In this document: one piece after another, positions 1 to 10,740 of the stretch
Layout of the letters: every line of letters starts with the position of its first letter
Numbering within the stretch: the stretch's first letter is position 1
Assembly: GCA_023055425.1 (NCBI GenBank)
Contig: JALGPY010000002.1
Location: 155,383,345-155,447,344 of the forward strand
Length of the DNA: 64,000 nt
Reading direction: 5' to 3'
Source of the DNA: Linanthus parryae
Lineage: Eukaryota; Streptophyta; Magnoliopsida; Ericales; Polemoniaceae
Notes under the pieces: generated by a model
What the model saw: the letters and a program-made list of their open reading frames with translations, nothing else
Told to the model about the DNA's origin: nothing
The model's database searches: none
Program-made: the position numbers and the translations under genes

Positions 1-1325
1 ATGTTATATTCTTAAATATTCCTAGTCGAGTACTACAGTTAGTAGGACGACTGTATTACATCGAGACTAGTATGTGGGTATGGGGATATCAAGTCTAACA
101 CATGGGTACGCATTAGAAGTAATGGCGTACTGGATTGACCCACCATGAGAAGGATACATGGGAGTTATGTGAATGTCACAAGCGATTCTCCTAGTGACAA
201 TGGTGTTGTGATCCTTAGACTTGAAGTCACTAGATACTCTAGTTGTGAATTATCATATTTTGATATCGTCAAACGTTACACCGTAACTGGGTAACTATAA
301 AGTCTTTAATCGGACATGATATGAAGCATGTTGAGAGATGGTAGTGATGTAGAGATGATTTGTCCCTCCCACATAACGGGAGTAAATATCCACGACCACT
401 CGATGAGTGAGACTTAGGAAAATGCATGGCCATGGTCGAATAAATCAATATGAGATATTGATGTTATTTGTTTATCAAAGTCTACTCACAGATCGAGAAA
501 CTATGGATTGAATATACAAGTGTGACACTCCATGGTAACATTGGTCACATATGTTAGTCAGATAATTGACATTCCTATTACTTGGGAGCGTTGATGTATT
601 GCTAGATACCGCTCAATGTTTGTAATAATTATTATTACTGCCAAAGTAATTAGGAACCTACAGAGTCACACACAATAATAGATCAAGCTGGGATTATTGC
701 TAATCAGTTGGACTAAATAGCAATACTGAGTTAATTGGACTAAAATCTAAATTGTGCTCATTAGTTGGGCTAAAGAGTAATTGTGGGCTAGAATGTAACT
801 AGTCCCACATTGTTGGATTTATGGTCAAAGATGAATTTCTCTAGCTATAAATAGGATTTATAGGGTATGAGATCTCATGCTTAACTAATTCGTACACAAC
901 AAATTTTACTAGAGAGCTAGAGAGAAAATAAGAAAAAGAGTTTTCCCTACACTAGGGTTCGGCCAAGGAGGTGCCTCCCCCTCCCATGGAGTCGTCGACC
1001 TTTGTGGTTGGCCACGGCATGTGATGCCGCTCCTCTCTCTCTCTTTGCCGCGTTGATGGATCTGATCCTACCCGTGCTCGTCCAAGTTCATCCTTCTTCT
1101 CAGATTGCTAGCATCATTGGAGAAGAAGCCCGGTTGAGGTCTATTTTTTTGGATACTGTAGAGATAAAGATGCTACTATTTGTAAGTGATCGTCACCATC
1201 CTGGTATGGCTGAGGTAACCTTTCTTCCTTTCATCATGTTATGATGCTTCACCTGTGATCCTTTGTGGGATTTGAGCAGGATTAATTTTTGTTACTCCGC
1301 TGCGTAAACTTCATCAAAACCCAAC
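1..1325 (+). repeat. copia-A 5' LTR (left end outside window)
   Basis: This matches the right LTR at 6509-7963 over its whole visible length and is followed directly by the primer-binding site. It lacks a segment of roughly 40-50 bp that the right LTR has near 7125-7180 (a stretch around GTCTTGTGTCCAATCC). A TATA box (TATAAATAG, about 846-854) precedes the GA-rich leader. The ORF at 1002-1244 has a counterpart in the right LTR but no recognisable domain, so I do not call it a gene. Confidence 0.9.
846..854 (+). promoter_or_regulatory. TATA box of copia-A 5' LTR
   Basis: TATAAATAG lies about 480 bp before the LTR end and is repeated at about 7487-7495 in the right LTR. This is the expected place for the Pol II promoter between U3 and R. 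Confidence 0.6.
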
Positions 1326-1327
1326 TG

Positions 1328-1341
1328 TGGTATCAGAGCCA
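1328..1341 (+). promoter_or_regulatory. Primer-binding site (initiator tRNA-Met), copia-A
   Basis: TGGTATCAGAGCCA is the complement of the 3' end of plant initiator tRNA-Met and begins two bases after the LTR end. It primes minus-strand DNA synthesis and fixes the + orientation of the element. Copia-B (45455-45468), copia-C (35882) and TRG-1 (- strand, 62177-62188) carry the same primer site. Confidence 0.9.
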
Positions 1342-3127
1342 CAGGTCGATAGCGCAAACATCATTTTATGTGGTTATGTGTTTTATCAGTTTTACACCGT
1401 TCTGTCAGATTGATCGTAAACAGTATTAAAACTGATATTCATATTATGATGCGCCATGAATGTGATTCATGTGTAGTATCAATTATTTTACATATGATGT
1501 GAAAATAATGAATTTTGGGTATATATTTGATATACTAATTTTGTCAGTTTTGACTGGTTCTGTCAGTTTGACCGTAAACTGTAATAACATTAATATGCGT
1601 ATTTTGATACGCCATGAATATTATTCATGAGGAAATCAGCTAATTTTACATATGATGTGAAAATTAGTGTTTTTTCATGTACATATGATGTAAAATTTAT
1701 TGGTGACATAAAGCTAGGGTTTGGGCACAATGTAGGGAGAAAATGTGTTTTTGTCCCACATTGGGGTTTGGCCACAAGGAAGGAAGGAAATATATTGTTT
1801 TAACCCACATGGGGTTCGGCCTAGAGACCCGTCCCCTCCCTTTGGAGCGCCGACCCATGCCAACCGGCCTTGCCGGTTCGGCCAGCCGACCGGTTTGACC
1901 GGGCGGGCTGGTCCGACCTGGTGGGCCCGGTTTGGCGGGTCAGCTCGGTTGGGCTACTTGGACTAGCGCGACTGTTTTGACTATTTTGCCCCTAGTGTCT
2001 CAATTTAATTAATTAAAATTGAACATGCACGTTAAAAATTGGTTTTAACTGTGTTATGTGCTTTGTTGCATGGTGGATGGATATGGCCTAGGTTGTGGAT
2101 GTTTACTTTTTGTGGTTTGATTTACGGCCTGCGAGCTTATCAAATTAATGTAATAGTTAGTTATTTTTACGGACTGCGACCTGGTCATCTTCTCAACATA
2201 TGAGATTTTATTTATTTATTTAATGCTAGATAGAATTAGATAATTAGATGATACATGGAGAAGAAGACCAAAGAACCAAGAAGTCACAAAGAAGATGGAG
2301 GACTTGCACACCTAGGACGCGCAAGTATGGTGGAGACACATGAAGATGAGCTTGTCACTTTAGGGCACATAGATATTATCATTGGCTTGGTAATATCTTA
2401 GTCTTAGGGGCCATATCATTGCCACGTTAATTATATTTTTGTGGATGTTTATTATTTATGTCTTATTATATTTTGATGTATGGATGATGCATGCAAAACG
2501 TAACAAGATAATAATAAATAAGTTTGGTCTTTTGAAGTGGATTGCCCAATCCAAGTAAGTAGATCATGTTGATGGGATCAACCAAACAATTATGTAATGA
2601 CACTAAAATCCCTCAAAGGAAATATTACGTTTTGGCCTTATCTTACTTATAACACCCTTCATGATCATGGTCCATTAAATTCGGGCTTGCGAAAGCAAGG
2701 CCATTTTAATTTACCATGGTGTGATGCGGAGACACAAGAAAGTAATGTGTGTTTGTTAGAGTAAGAGGTTAAACGTAACTAAGTAGTTTCAATTGGATTG
2801 ATGACTTATAGGCATGGCAATTGGGATTATCTATGAGATAGATAAATAAGGAGTTATTTTCCCAATTGAACCAAGAGTTGCATAGGATGCAATTGGAAAG
2901 TCTTCCTACCTAAATAACCAATTCTTGGGTGACGTGTAAAAGCAGACTCAAGAGGAGGTAGAAATATGAATCTTGGCCCACTAGAAGGTATATGATATTT
3001 TCCGCAGTAATGGTGAGGGCTATTAATCCGAGAAAAGTAGTGGGAGCTATATTTAATAATTTAAGTCCTTATTAAATGTAGTTCAAACGTCACAATATTT
3101 TGCATAATCCTTTTGTGCTGAATACCT

Positions 3128-3720
3128 ATGGCATTAAACCAACAAACTCGACTTTATCGCTATGTCCTTGAGAAGGAAAAATTATCTGGAATCTGTTTTA
3201 TAAACTGGTATGAAATTGAGAATTGTTCTCAAATAAAAGAAAAATTGATGTATATCCTAGAGCACAAAGTTTTCCTTCCACCAACTACCAAAACACACTA
3301 AAGCCTAATGGGTGGAACATCAAAGAATGGTTCTTTGAATGTGACTTGCCTCATGTTAGCTACCACGAATTCTGAGCTTTTGAAGCAAGATGAGAACATA
3401 GAGAGGTGTATGATATGATCATACATTTAAAGAAGTTCTTTTCAAGAGCCAGCTAAACATGAAAGGTTTAAAGTGTTGCTCCATTTGCGTTTTACCTCCT
3501 CTTGCTTAGCACTCGTCATGATCAAGATGTAATAAAGCTCGGGCTTTCCAAAGCAAGGCGAGTTCATTCATCAAGATGTGACGCGACGACACAAGCTAGT
3601 AATGTGTGATTGCTGAAGCAAGAGATCAAACGCAACTAATCTATTTCAATAAAATTGAAAGCTTAGAATATGGGAGTTATCTATGAGATAGATAAAGTTT
3701 TGTTCATAGACGATTTACTC
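3128..3720 (+). pseudogene. copia-A gag remnant
   Basis: An ATG at 3128 opens a gag-like sequence (short motif WYEIENC, recalling the DWYRNLRI region of plant copia gag), then breaks at stops and shifts. The same start recurs at 47068 in copia-B, where the conserved LSGISFLDWYE stretch is clearer, supporting the call. Gag would form the virus-like particle. Copia-A has lost much of the gag C-terminus near 3720-3790 that copia-B still partly has (47740-47900). The upstream stretch 1342-3127 is untranslated leader-like sequence with no ORF I can assign. Confidence 0.6.
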
Positions 3721-3727
3721 AATATGA

Positions 3728-6400
3728 TTGAGAACCGCTGAACAAAGTGCTAGCCAAAAGGGGTGGTGTAGTGGAAGAGGAATTTCCCAAAGTACATGGA
3801 AGGAAAAAGGAATTATGAATTCCAATTTAAGGTATCTTTGTTATAAAAGGCCAATGTGTCTACCTCATCATCATAGGTATTTGATACTAGATGAGGATCT
3901 CACATTTATGGAAATGTGCAGGATCTCAAGAGAAAAAGACAATTGGATGAGGAAGAGATACACCTACACGGGGGAAAATGAAGCAAGGGTTGCTGAATTA
4001 GCCGTAGAAATTATATCTACTTTTGAAATTATTCATGAATTATACAAGTACGATTATGTCCCTGCTATGAGTAGGAACGTTATCACAATTTTTTGTTGTG
4101 ACAAGAAAGGATTTCCAATTAAAGTAATGGACAAGTGTTGTTCCATTTATTTTAATTAAACAAGTGTTGTTCCATTTATTTTAATTAAATGCATTATTGT
4201 AATGCTAATTTTTCTAATGGATTGTAGATCCTTTATCATGATAATTTCATCTATAGCATTAAAAAATATAGCTTTGGCATTGTGGTTTAGGCCATGTGAT
4301 TGAGAACACATTTCTAGACTCGATATGGACAGATTTCTGGACTCATTTGAATATTAATCATATGAGACATGTGAAGCTTGTTCATTGGGAAATGATATGA
4401 TCTTTTGGACTCATACATACTAATGTATATGAACCACTAAGCACAAGTTCTAGAGATGATTTTGGTACTTCATTATATATACTTATTCAGCAGATATGGA
4501 TTTGGGTCTTATGAAGAACAAATCAAAATCCTTTGAAAAGTTCATGAATTCAGGAATGAAGTAGAGAACTAGCTTGGCAAGAGTATCAAGACTCTATGAT
4601 TAGATCATAGATGAGGATGCTTAAGTCAAGAGTTTGACAAGTATCTAAAAGAGTGTTGGATATGATTCAAACTCACTCCACCTACAATATCTTTATGGAA
4701 TGGCGTGTCTATGGTGAGAAATCGGACCTTGTTGGACGCGGTTCGATTATTATATGTCAAACAGGACTTCAAAATTACTTTTTAGGGCTATGCTCTACTT
4801 ATAGCAATTTCGCCCTTAACCTTGTTCCATCAAGATCATTTATGAAATACTCCCTATGTGATATGGACTAGGAGGTCTCTTAGTATTTCATAAATATTTG
4901 GGATTGTGAAATTTATGTAAAGCGTTTACAGATAAACTTAGACCCAATTCGGATAAATGTATTTGTGGAGTATTCGAAAGTATTATTTCTACGACCCAAT
5001 TGAGGACAAAGTGTTTGTTGCTCGAACAGCTGTGTTTCTTGAAAGAGATTGTCTCTACGAGGAAACAGTGGGAGGATAGTAGAACTTGAAGGAGTTCAAG
5101 AACCACCACAATACATCCATCCTTTGATGGAACATGAGCAGGATCACAAGACGTTGTGGAGCAACCTACTCAAGTAGCAAAAGAACCTTATAGGTAATGA
5201 AGGATATGTCAAGGAGCTATGGAAATATGGATTTATCATAACCCTGTGATATATTGCTCATGAATATGAGCCTACAGCCTATGAGGAGGCCACGAGTGGG
5301 CTCGACTCTCAAGAATGGCTTAAAGCCATGAGGTCTGAGTGGAATCCATGTATACCAACAGAGTATGGGATTTGTTGGACCACCTAAAAGGGTATAACCC
5401 ATAGGGTGCAATTGGGTTTTAAGGAAAATCAACATGGATGTTAATAGGATTACTTTTAAGGGACGATTGGTGGCTAAATGTTTCATGTAAGTTCATAGTA
5501 CAGACTATGACGAAACTTTTTCCCCGGTTGTAATGCTTGAATCCATTCGCATCTTGCTTTTAGCAATCTGTCTACGCATTTAATCAAGCTTCTTGGAGAT
5601 TAAATCTTCGATTCAATGATGCAATCAAATGGTTTGATTCCATCAAGAATGAAGATAAATCTTGTGTTTACAAGAAGGTTAGTGGGAGCACAGCTGTATT
5701 TCTGGTCTTGTATGTGGTTGACATACTGTTCATTGGTAATGATGTCCTATCCTAATCTGGTAAAGATTGGTTAGGGAATCGATTTTCAATAAAATGACTT
5801 AGGCAAAGCAACTTATAAAATCTATGGAGATAGATCAATAATGTGTTACGGCTTAATTCAAAGTGCATATAATGACAAAGGTGTTGAAATGGTTCAACAA
5901 GCAAGAATAGAGATTCTTACCTATGTCACATGGGATTAGTCTTTGGAAGACTAATTGTCATCTCAATTTGATTTTGATGGACCGTATGAATAAGAATCAT
6001 AGGATACGCCATGTTATGTGCAAGGTCCAGATATGTCATTTGAGAATGACATGATGACACCAGTCATATCCAGATGACAGTCATTGGATATTGATCAAGA
6101 AAAATCCTTATGTACTTGAGAAGAACTAGGGATGAAATCTTGATATATAGAGGATAGGAATGGTTCACTGTAAAGAGTTACAATGATGCGAACTTCCAAT
6201 CCAACAAGGATGATTCCCGATCATTGTCAAGCTTTGTGTTTTGTATTAGTTGAGGGACTGTGAGCTGGAAAGGTTCCAGGAAAGATTCAGTTGCCGATTT
6301 CATCACAGAGGACTGCGTGTATTGTTGCATTAGATGCAAATACTCATAATGTTCGATCTATCTCATTCGATTGTCGATAGAGGAGATGTGAATATATGCA
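3728..6400 (+). pseudogene. copia-A pol remnant (protease, integrase, RT, RNase H)
   Basis: Residues such as YVPAMSRNVI and CCSIYFN (up to 4159) match the region just before the integrase of plant copia polyproteins. From about 4330 to 5180, fragments of the integrase zinc-binding and core regions follow in several frames. From about 5290 to 5800 come RT fragments (SQEWLKAMRSEW; LYVVDILFIGND read through shifts), then RNase H-like fragments up to about 6400. Frameshifts and stops occur every 50-150 bp, so nothing functional remains. Copia-B carries an equally decayed version of the same order, which helped to place the domains. Confidence 0.75.
4131..4188 (+). repeat. 29-bp direct tandem duplication in copia-A
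   Basis: A 29-bp unit beginning ACAAGTGTTGTTCC occurs twice back to back (4131-4159 and 4160-4188) with no visible mismatch. Copia-B has one copy at the equivalent place (about 48239), so the duplication arose in copia-A. It places a stop at the end of the 3728-4159 ORF. Confidence 0.85.
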
Positions 6401-6493
6401 AAGTATCAGCATATGTCTCTATTACCTCTTGCGCAGTGAAAGCATGAGGGCCGCAATAGATCAATAGGCATATGATGCACCAGATTGAATCTA

Positions 6494-6508
6494 GTGCAAG
6501 TGGGAGAC
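6494..6508 (+). promoter_or_regulatory. Polypurine tract of copia-A
   Basis: The purine-rich AGTGGGAGA region abuts the TG of the right LTR at 6509. It is the expected primer site for plus-strand synthesis. The same short tract precedes the copia-B 3' LTR at about 50760. Confidence 0.6.
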
Positions 6509-7963
6509 TGTTGGAATTGTGCCCTAGAGGCAATCAATTTTTCGTAACATTTATATGGACTTACTGTTCATTATGTTATCGATATAGAGATATTCTAATA
6601 TGAATGAATTCCTTGGAATATAAATGTTATATTCTTAAATATCCCTAGTCGAGTGCTACAGTTAATAGGACGACTGTATTACATTGAGACCAGTGCATGG
6701 GTAAGCATTAGGAGTAATGGCGTACGGGATTGATTCACAATGAGAAGGCTACATGGGAGTTATGTGTATTTCACAAGCGCTTCTCATAGTGACAATGGTG
6801 TTGTGATCCTTAGACTTGAAGTCACTAGATACTCTAGTTGCGAGTTATCATGTTTTGATATCGTCCAACGTTACACCGTAACAAGGTAACTATAAAGGCT
6901 TTAATCGGACATGATATGGAGCATGCTGAGAGATGGTAGTGATGTAGAGAGGATTTGTCCCTCCCACATAACGGGAGTAAATATCCACGGCCACTCGATG
7001 AGTGAGACTTAGGAAAATGCATGGCCATGCTCGAATAAATCAATATGAGATATTGATGTTTTTTGTTTATCTAAGTCTACCCACAGATCGAGAAACTATG
7101 GATTGGATATACAAGTGTGACACTCCGTGTCTTGTGTCCAATCCAGATAGATGAGACAAAGGGATTATACAATACGGTAACATTGGTCACATAGGTTAGT
7201 TAGATCACTGACATTCCTATTAATTGGGAGCATTGATGTATTGCTAGATACCGCTCAATGTTTGTAATAATTATTATTACTGCCAACGTAATTAGGAACC
7301 TACAGGGTCACACACAATAATAGATCGAGCTGGGATATTTCTAACTAGTTGGACTAAATTGCAATAATGAGTTAATTGGACTAAAGTGTAAACTGTGCCC
7401 ATTAGTTGGGCTAAAGAGCAATTGTGGGGTAGAATGTAACTAGTCCCACATTGTTGGATTTATGGGAAAAGATGAATTTCTCTAGCTATAAATAGGACTT
7501 ATAGGCTATGAGAATTCATGCTTAACTAATTCCTAGACAACACAGTTTACTAGAGAGCTTGAGAGAAAATAATAAAAGGAGTTTTCCCTACACTATGGTT
7601 TGGCCAAGGAGGTGCCGCCCCCTCCCATCGAGCCATCGACCTTTGTGGTTGCCACGACATGTGATGCCGCTCCTCTCTCCCTCTTTGCCGCGTTGATGGA
7701 TCTGATCCTACCCGTGCTCGTCCAAGTTCATCCTTCTTCTCAAATCGCTAGCACCATTGGAAAAGAAGCCCGATTGAGGTCTATTCATGTGGATATCGTA
7801 GAGAAAAAGATGCTATTCTTTGTCTGTGATCACCAGCCTGGTATGGTTGAGGTAACCTTTCTTTTTTTCATCATGTTATGATGCTTCACCTGTGATCCTT
7901 GAGGGGATTTGAACAGGATTAATTTTTCTTATTCCGTTGCGTAACCTGCATCAAAACCCAACA
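6509..7963 (+). repeat. copia-A 3' LTR (1455 bp)
   Basis: It starts TGTTGGAATTGTG and ends CCCAACA, the TG...CA form of copia LTRs, directly after the polypurine tract. It aligns to 1-1325 and to the copia-B 3' LTR at 50772-52111. The solo LTR at 53285-54702 is a more distant relative with the same termini. A TATA box lies at about 7487-7495. After 7963 the sequence changes to the Tat antisense ORF. Confidence 0.92.
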
Positions 7964-8265
7964 AATACTCATGTAGCCGCGAACGGGGATTTGAGTGCAA
8001 GAACCTCAAGTGCCAACATGTCTATTTATGATCTGCTGAGTGAAGAACTCCATGATGGGACTCAAACGCCTGCACTAAATCCTTGGTCGGTATGGGCTTC
8101 GCAAGTTGTTGAACCAGCTCATGTTGAGAGGAATTATGCAATTCTTGAGGAGTCTTTCGGACGTGAAGCCTTGCAGATCAGAAACTATTTGAAGCAGCAA
8201 CTTCTATTGGCCAGACAGTGACCCCCAATGCTTCACTTCAGCAGATCGTCGAGGGAAATGGTAAG

Positions 8266-9367
8266 TGTAAGATCAGGTTGTGCAAGGCTTGAAATAGTTC
8301 AACTATTTCAAGGCCTTGAATCAACTTTCAAAGCCTTGAATCAGTTATCAGAGGCTTGAAAATAGTATATAGGCCTTGAAATTGGATTCAAAGCCTTGAA
8401 ACTGCTTAACCTATATGAACATTCTCAGGGGGATTTTTTTTGTAAACTCTTCTAAGTTGATTTCTTACCTATCCTTCATATGATTGATTGACTGTTATCT
8501 GATGATGAAAGAAAAATTATTATAACATAATTGAACATAAAAATCTTGTTGAAGTACCATGTATAGGAAATCTTGTTGCTGAAAATCTGGGAAGATTTAC
8601 AGAGCTTTTGAAGAATAAAAGGAGATCTTTTTGAAGTAACAAGAAAACAACACTCAACGGGAAAAAGTGAGAGACAATTATGGATTGACAAAGCATCAAA
8701 GAAGATCATCAATCTCACAATCCATTTCACAGAAGTTCTCTGCATACTTCACTGCAGTTTTCCATTCTAAGAGTACTTCTGTATTGTGCTTTATTGGTAG
8801 ATCATTCCTGTAATAGTTCTATCTTTATTATCAAGGATTGTTCAAGGTGAATCAAGAGAGAATTCCTAGTTAATCAGTTTGCTAGAGCAGGTACTAGATA
8901 GGGTTAGCAGAACCACATGCTGTAACAGAGTAAGGGAATTCTCTGTGCTTGAGATATAGGGCTTAGCTTTTGATTAATAAGAATTGAGTTGAAAATCCTG
9001 CAGGGATCTAATCCCTGAGGTAGAGACGTAGGTCCAAGTGGACTGAAATCTATAAATCATCTCTCTCTTGCATTTACAGTTCATTGATTTTTATAGTCTT
9101 TGCAGAATTTGAAACTGTTTGTTTTTCAAGGGTTTGAAACTCTTTTCAAGGCATTGAAAAAGGCTTGTCTTCTTATTTGCAAACTGCATCTCTTTCAAAG
9201 GCTTGATCTTGGTTTCAAGGCCTTGAACTTCACTAGTCCTCCCAAGATCTTTTTATCTCAACAAGTTTTGCAAAAATTTGGCATACTCTATTCAAACCCC
9301 CTCCCCCCCCCCCCCCCCCCCGCTAGAGTATCTTGGCTGCATTTCCATCTGCATACTCACACTTTCA
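8266..9367 (+). repeat. Solo LTR, SIRE-like, in the aORF intron
   Basis: The 1102-bp segment begins TGTAAGATC and ends CTTTCA, and is flanked by perfect 5-bp duplications GTAAG (8261-8265 and 9368-9372). It has no internal region, so it is a solo LTR left by LTR-LTR recombination. Near both ends it carries TTCAAGGCCTTGAA-like palindromes (8280-8400; 9110-9230), and near its 3' end a CTATTCA-plus-C-run segment. The LTR piece of SIRE-1 at 44804-45010 shares both. The GTAAG target is the 5' splice site of the aORF intron. Confidence 0.85.
9303..9321 (+). repeat. Poly-C run (19 C)
   Basis: A homopolymer of C lies inside the solo LTR shortly before its end. The related SIRE-1 LTR has only a short C run at this place (- strand, near 44833). 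The exact length may be affected by sequencing error. Confidence 0.8.
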
Positions 9368-10299
9368 GTAAGATTATTTCAAAACATGTACTTTGCAACA
9401 TGTATGATTCCATCTTGTAGTTGGATAATTCATTCTTATTTTCAACTACAGACATAGATCAGACTTGTCTGGATTGGCTCATGAAGGTGCGCGTGTCGTT
9501 TCCAACAATGTTCTCAAGAGTCCTGGAGTTAGCACCCAGGGATAGGGGGGATTTGCTCATGGAGTTGAACAATTTGCTGGAAAAGATACGTAATACCACT
9601 CTAGCAAATATTTCTATTTACAGTGCTCAATGTCTCTTGTCAGGCGCGTATGGTATTCAACAAGTTGCGGCGGGTAGGTTGAATCTCGACTTCCTTATAC
9701 AGAGGCTAGTGAAGATCCACAAATTCGTATAGCTTAAGTTTGGTTATGCCAACTATAATCTGGAGCATGCGGCTCTTAAGGCGCGGAGATAGGTGCTTGC
9801 GAAGGCCATCAAGGATTTTGAAGAGGCAGCAAAGAAGCACAAGAATAACAAGGAACACTTGGATCAGTGGGCAGCTAACTCGGTGAAGTTGGCAGCTGAT
9901 GATTCCCTTCTCAAGGGATTTCTTGAAGACCAGTAGTCTAGTATTGTAACAATTTGAATTCCTTTGAAACAATGACTTCTGATGTATGGGTTTTTGCACC
10001 ACCTTATCACAGCTTTGAACTTTCGTGAGTGAACAATTATGTCTGCATTTTTTTATGGAAAAGTAATTTTGCCTTTTCTTTTGCTTCGCATATGTTGAGC
10101 ATCATTTTGCTGTTTTGGCTAACTCATACCTTTAAGTATTGCTTTTTCCCAAAACAGATAGGCATTTACTCGGGTGTTGCTAGGGACAGACTTAAATAGG
10201 ACTGCTTGTATGAACAAAATTTTATTTGCATATCCATGTTATATGAACAAACAGGCTTAAGTCTGTTGCTTTTTAGACAAGTTTGAGCTTCACGTATTG

Positions 10300-10570
10300 C
10301 TGCTATCTAGGCAGATAGGCTTAAAATCGCGTATTATCGATATCTAAATAGATAGGCTTTAGTTTTGATGTTATCTAGATAGATAGGCTTTAGCTTTGCG
10401 ATATCTAGACAGATAGGCTTAGAATTATGTATGGCTGCTATCTAGACAGATAGGATTATGCTCGCTTATTGCTGCTATCTAGGCAGATAGGCTTAAGTAG
10501 GAAAGATTGCTATCTAAGCAGATAGGCTTACAAGACATGAATTGGTGCTATCTAGACAGATAGGCTTAGA
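10300..10570. repeat. Hairpin-bearing tandem repeat, Tat-1 3' region
   Basis: About eight copies of a unit close to CTATCTAGACAGATAGGCTT recur every 30-38 bp, with degenerate copies as far left as 10155. Within each unit CTATCT and AGATAG are inverted around four bases, giving a small hairpin. The array lies between the integrase stop (10741) and the aORF stop (9936). The 3' untranslated regions of Tat elements are known to hold variable tandem repeats that can seed satellites. The remaining stretch 9937-10300 holds nothing else I recognise. Confidence 0.85.
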
Positions 10571-10740
10571 TTTGCGAAGTGATTGACTATCAGTCTTAAA
10601 ACAATCAATGCAAATGATAAAATGAAAGCAGCAATTGATAAAAGAGCTCTCATATGGGAGAGTCATTATCATTAATTGAATCCTCATATGTGAGGATATA
10701 AGAAATGCATGATACAGATGGGAAACAAAAAAAGAGAAGG

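Larger units (their letters stand above)
1..7963 (+). mobile_element. copia-A: degenerate Ty1/copia LTR retrotransposon
   Basis: Both LTRs, a primer-binding site, remnants of gag, protease, integrase, RT and RNase H, and a polypurine tract lie in the expected copia order on the + strand. The left LTR enters the window about 115 bp after its true start, judged by alignment to the right LTR. The internal region has many stops and frameshifts, so the element cannot be autonomous. Its right edge at 7963 interrupts the antisense ORF of the Tat element, so it inserted after Tat-1. The other half of the target-site duplication is outside the window; the right flank reads AATAC. A close but shorter relative, copia-B, lies at 45398-52111. 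Confidence 0.9.
7964..9936 (+). pseudogene. Antisense ORF (aORF) of Tat-1, two exons, broken
   Basis: Exon 1 (7964-8260) has its 5' end removed by copia-A and carries one frameshift near 8205. Exon 2 (9452-9936) has two in-frame TAG codons (9730, 9790), both plausibly former CAG. Joining GTAAG at 8261 to the CAG ending at 9451 gives a phase-1 junction that keeps the frame (GN|DIDQTC). The C-terminal part is charged and probably helical (AIKDFEEAAKKHKNNKEH). I do not recognise the domain with confidence. Known Tat elements can carry antisense ORFs downstream of pol, some related to plant mobile domain proteins, and position and strand fit that. Expression would need an antisense promoter. Confidence 0.6.

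Noticed and set aside
1002..1244. 80-codon ORF repeated at 7600-7881
   Set aside because: Both copies lie in the LTRs of copia-A and encode no known domain; the repetition comes from the LTR pair.
7937..7963. Start of the aORF inside the copia-A LTR
   Set aside because: The open frame runs into the LTR by chance; the aORF sequence begins only at 7964.
10300..10570. CRISPR-like spacing of palindromic repeats
   Set aside because: Repeats are degenerate, spacers are 10-18 bp and similar, and the setting is a Tat retrotransposon 3' region.
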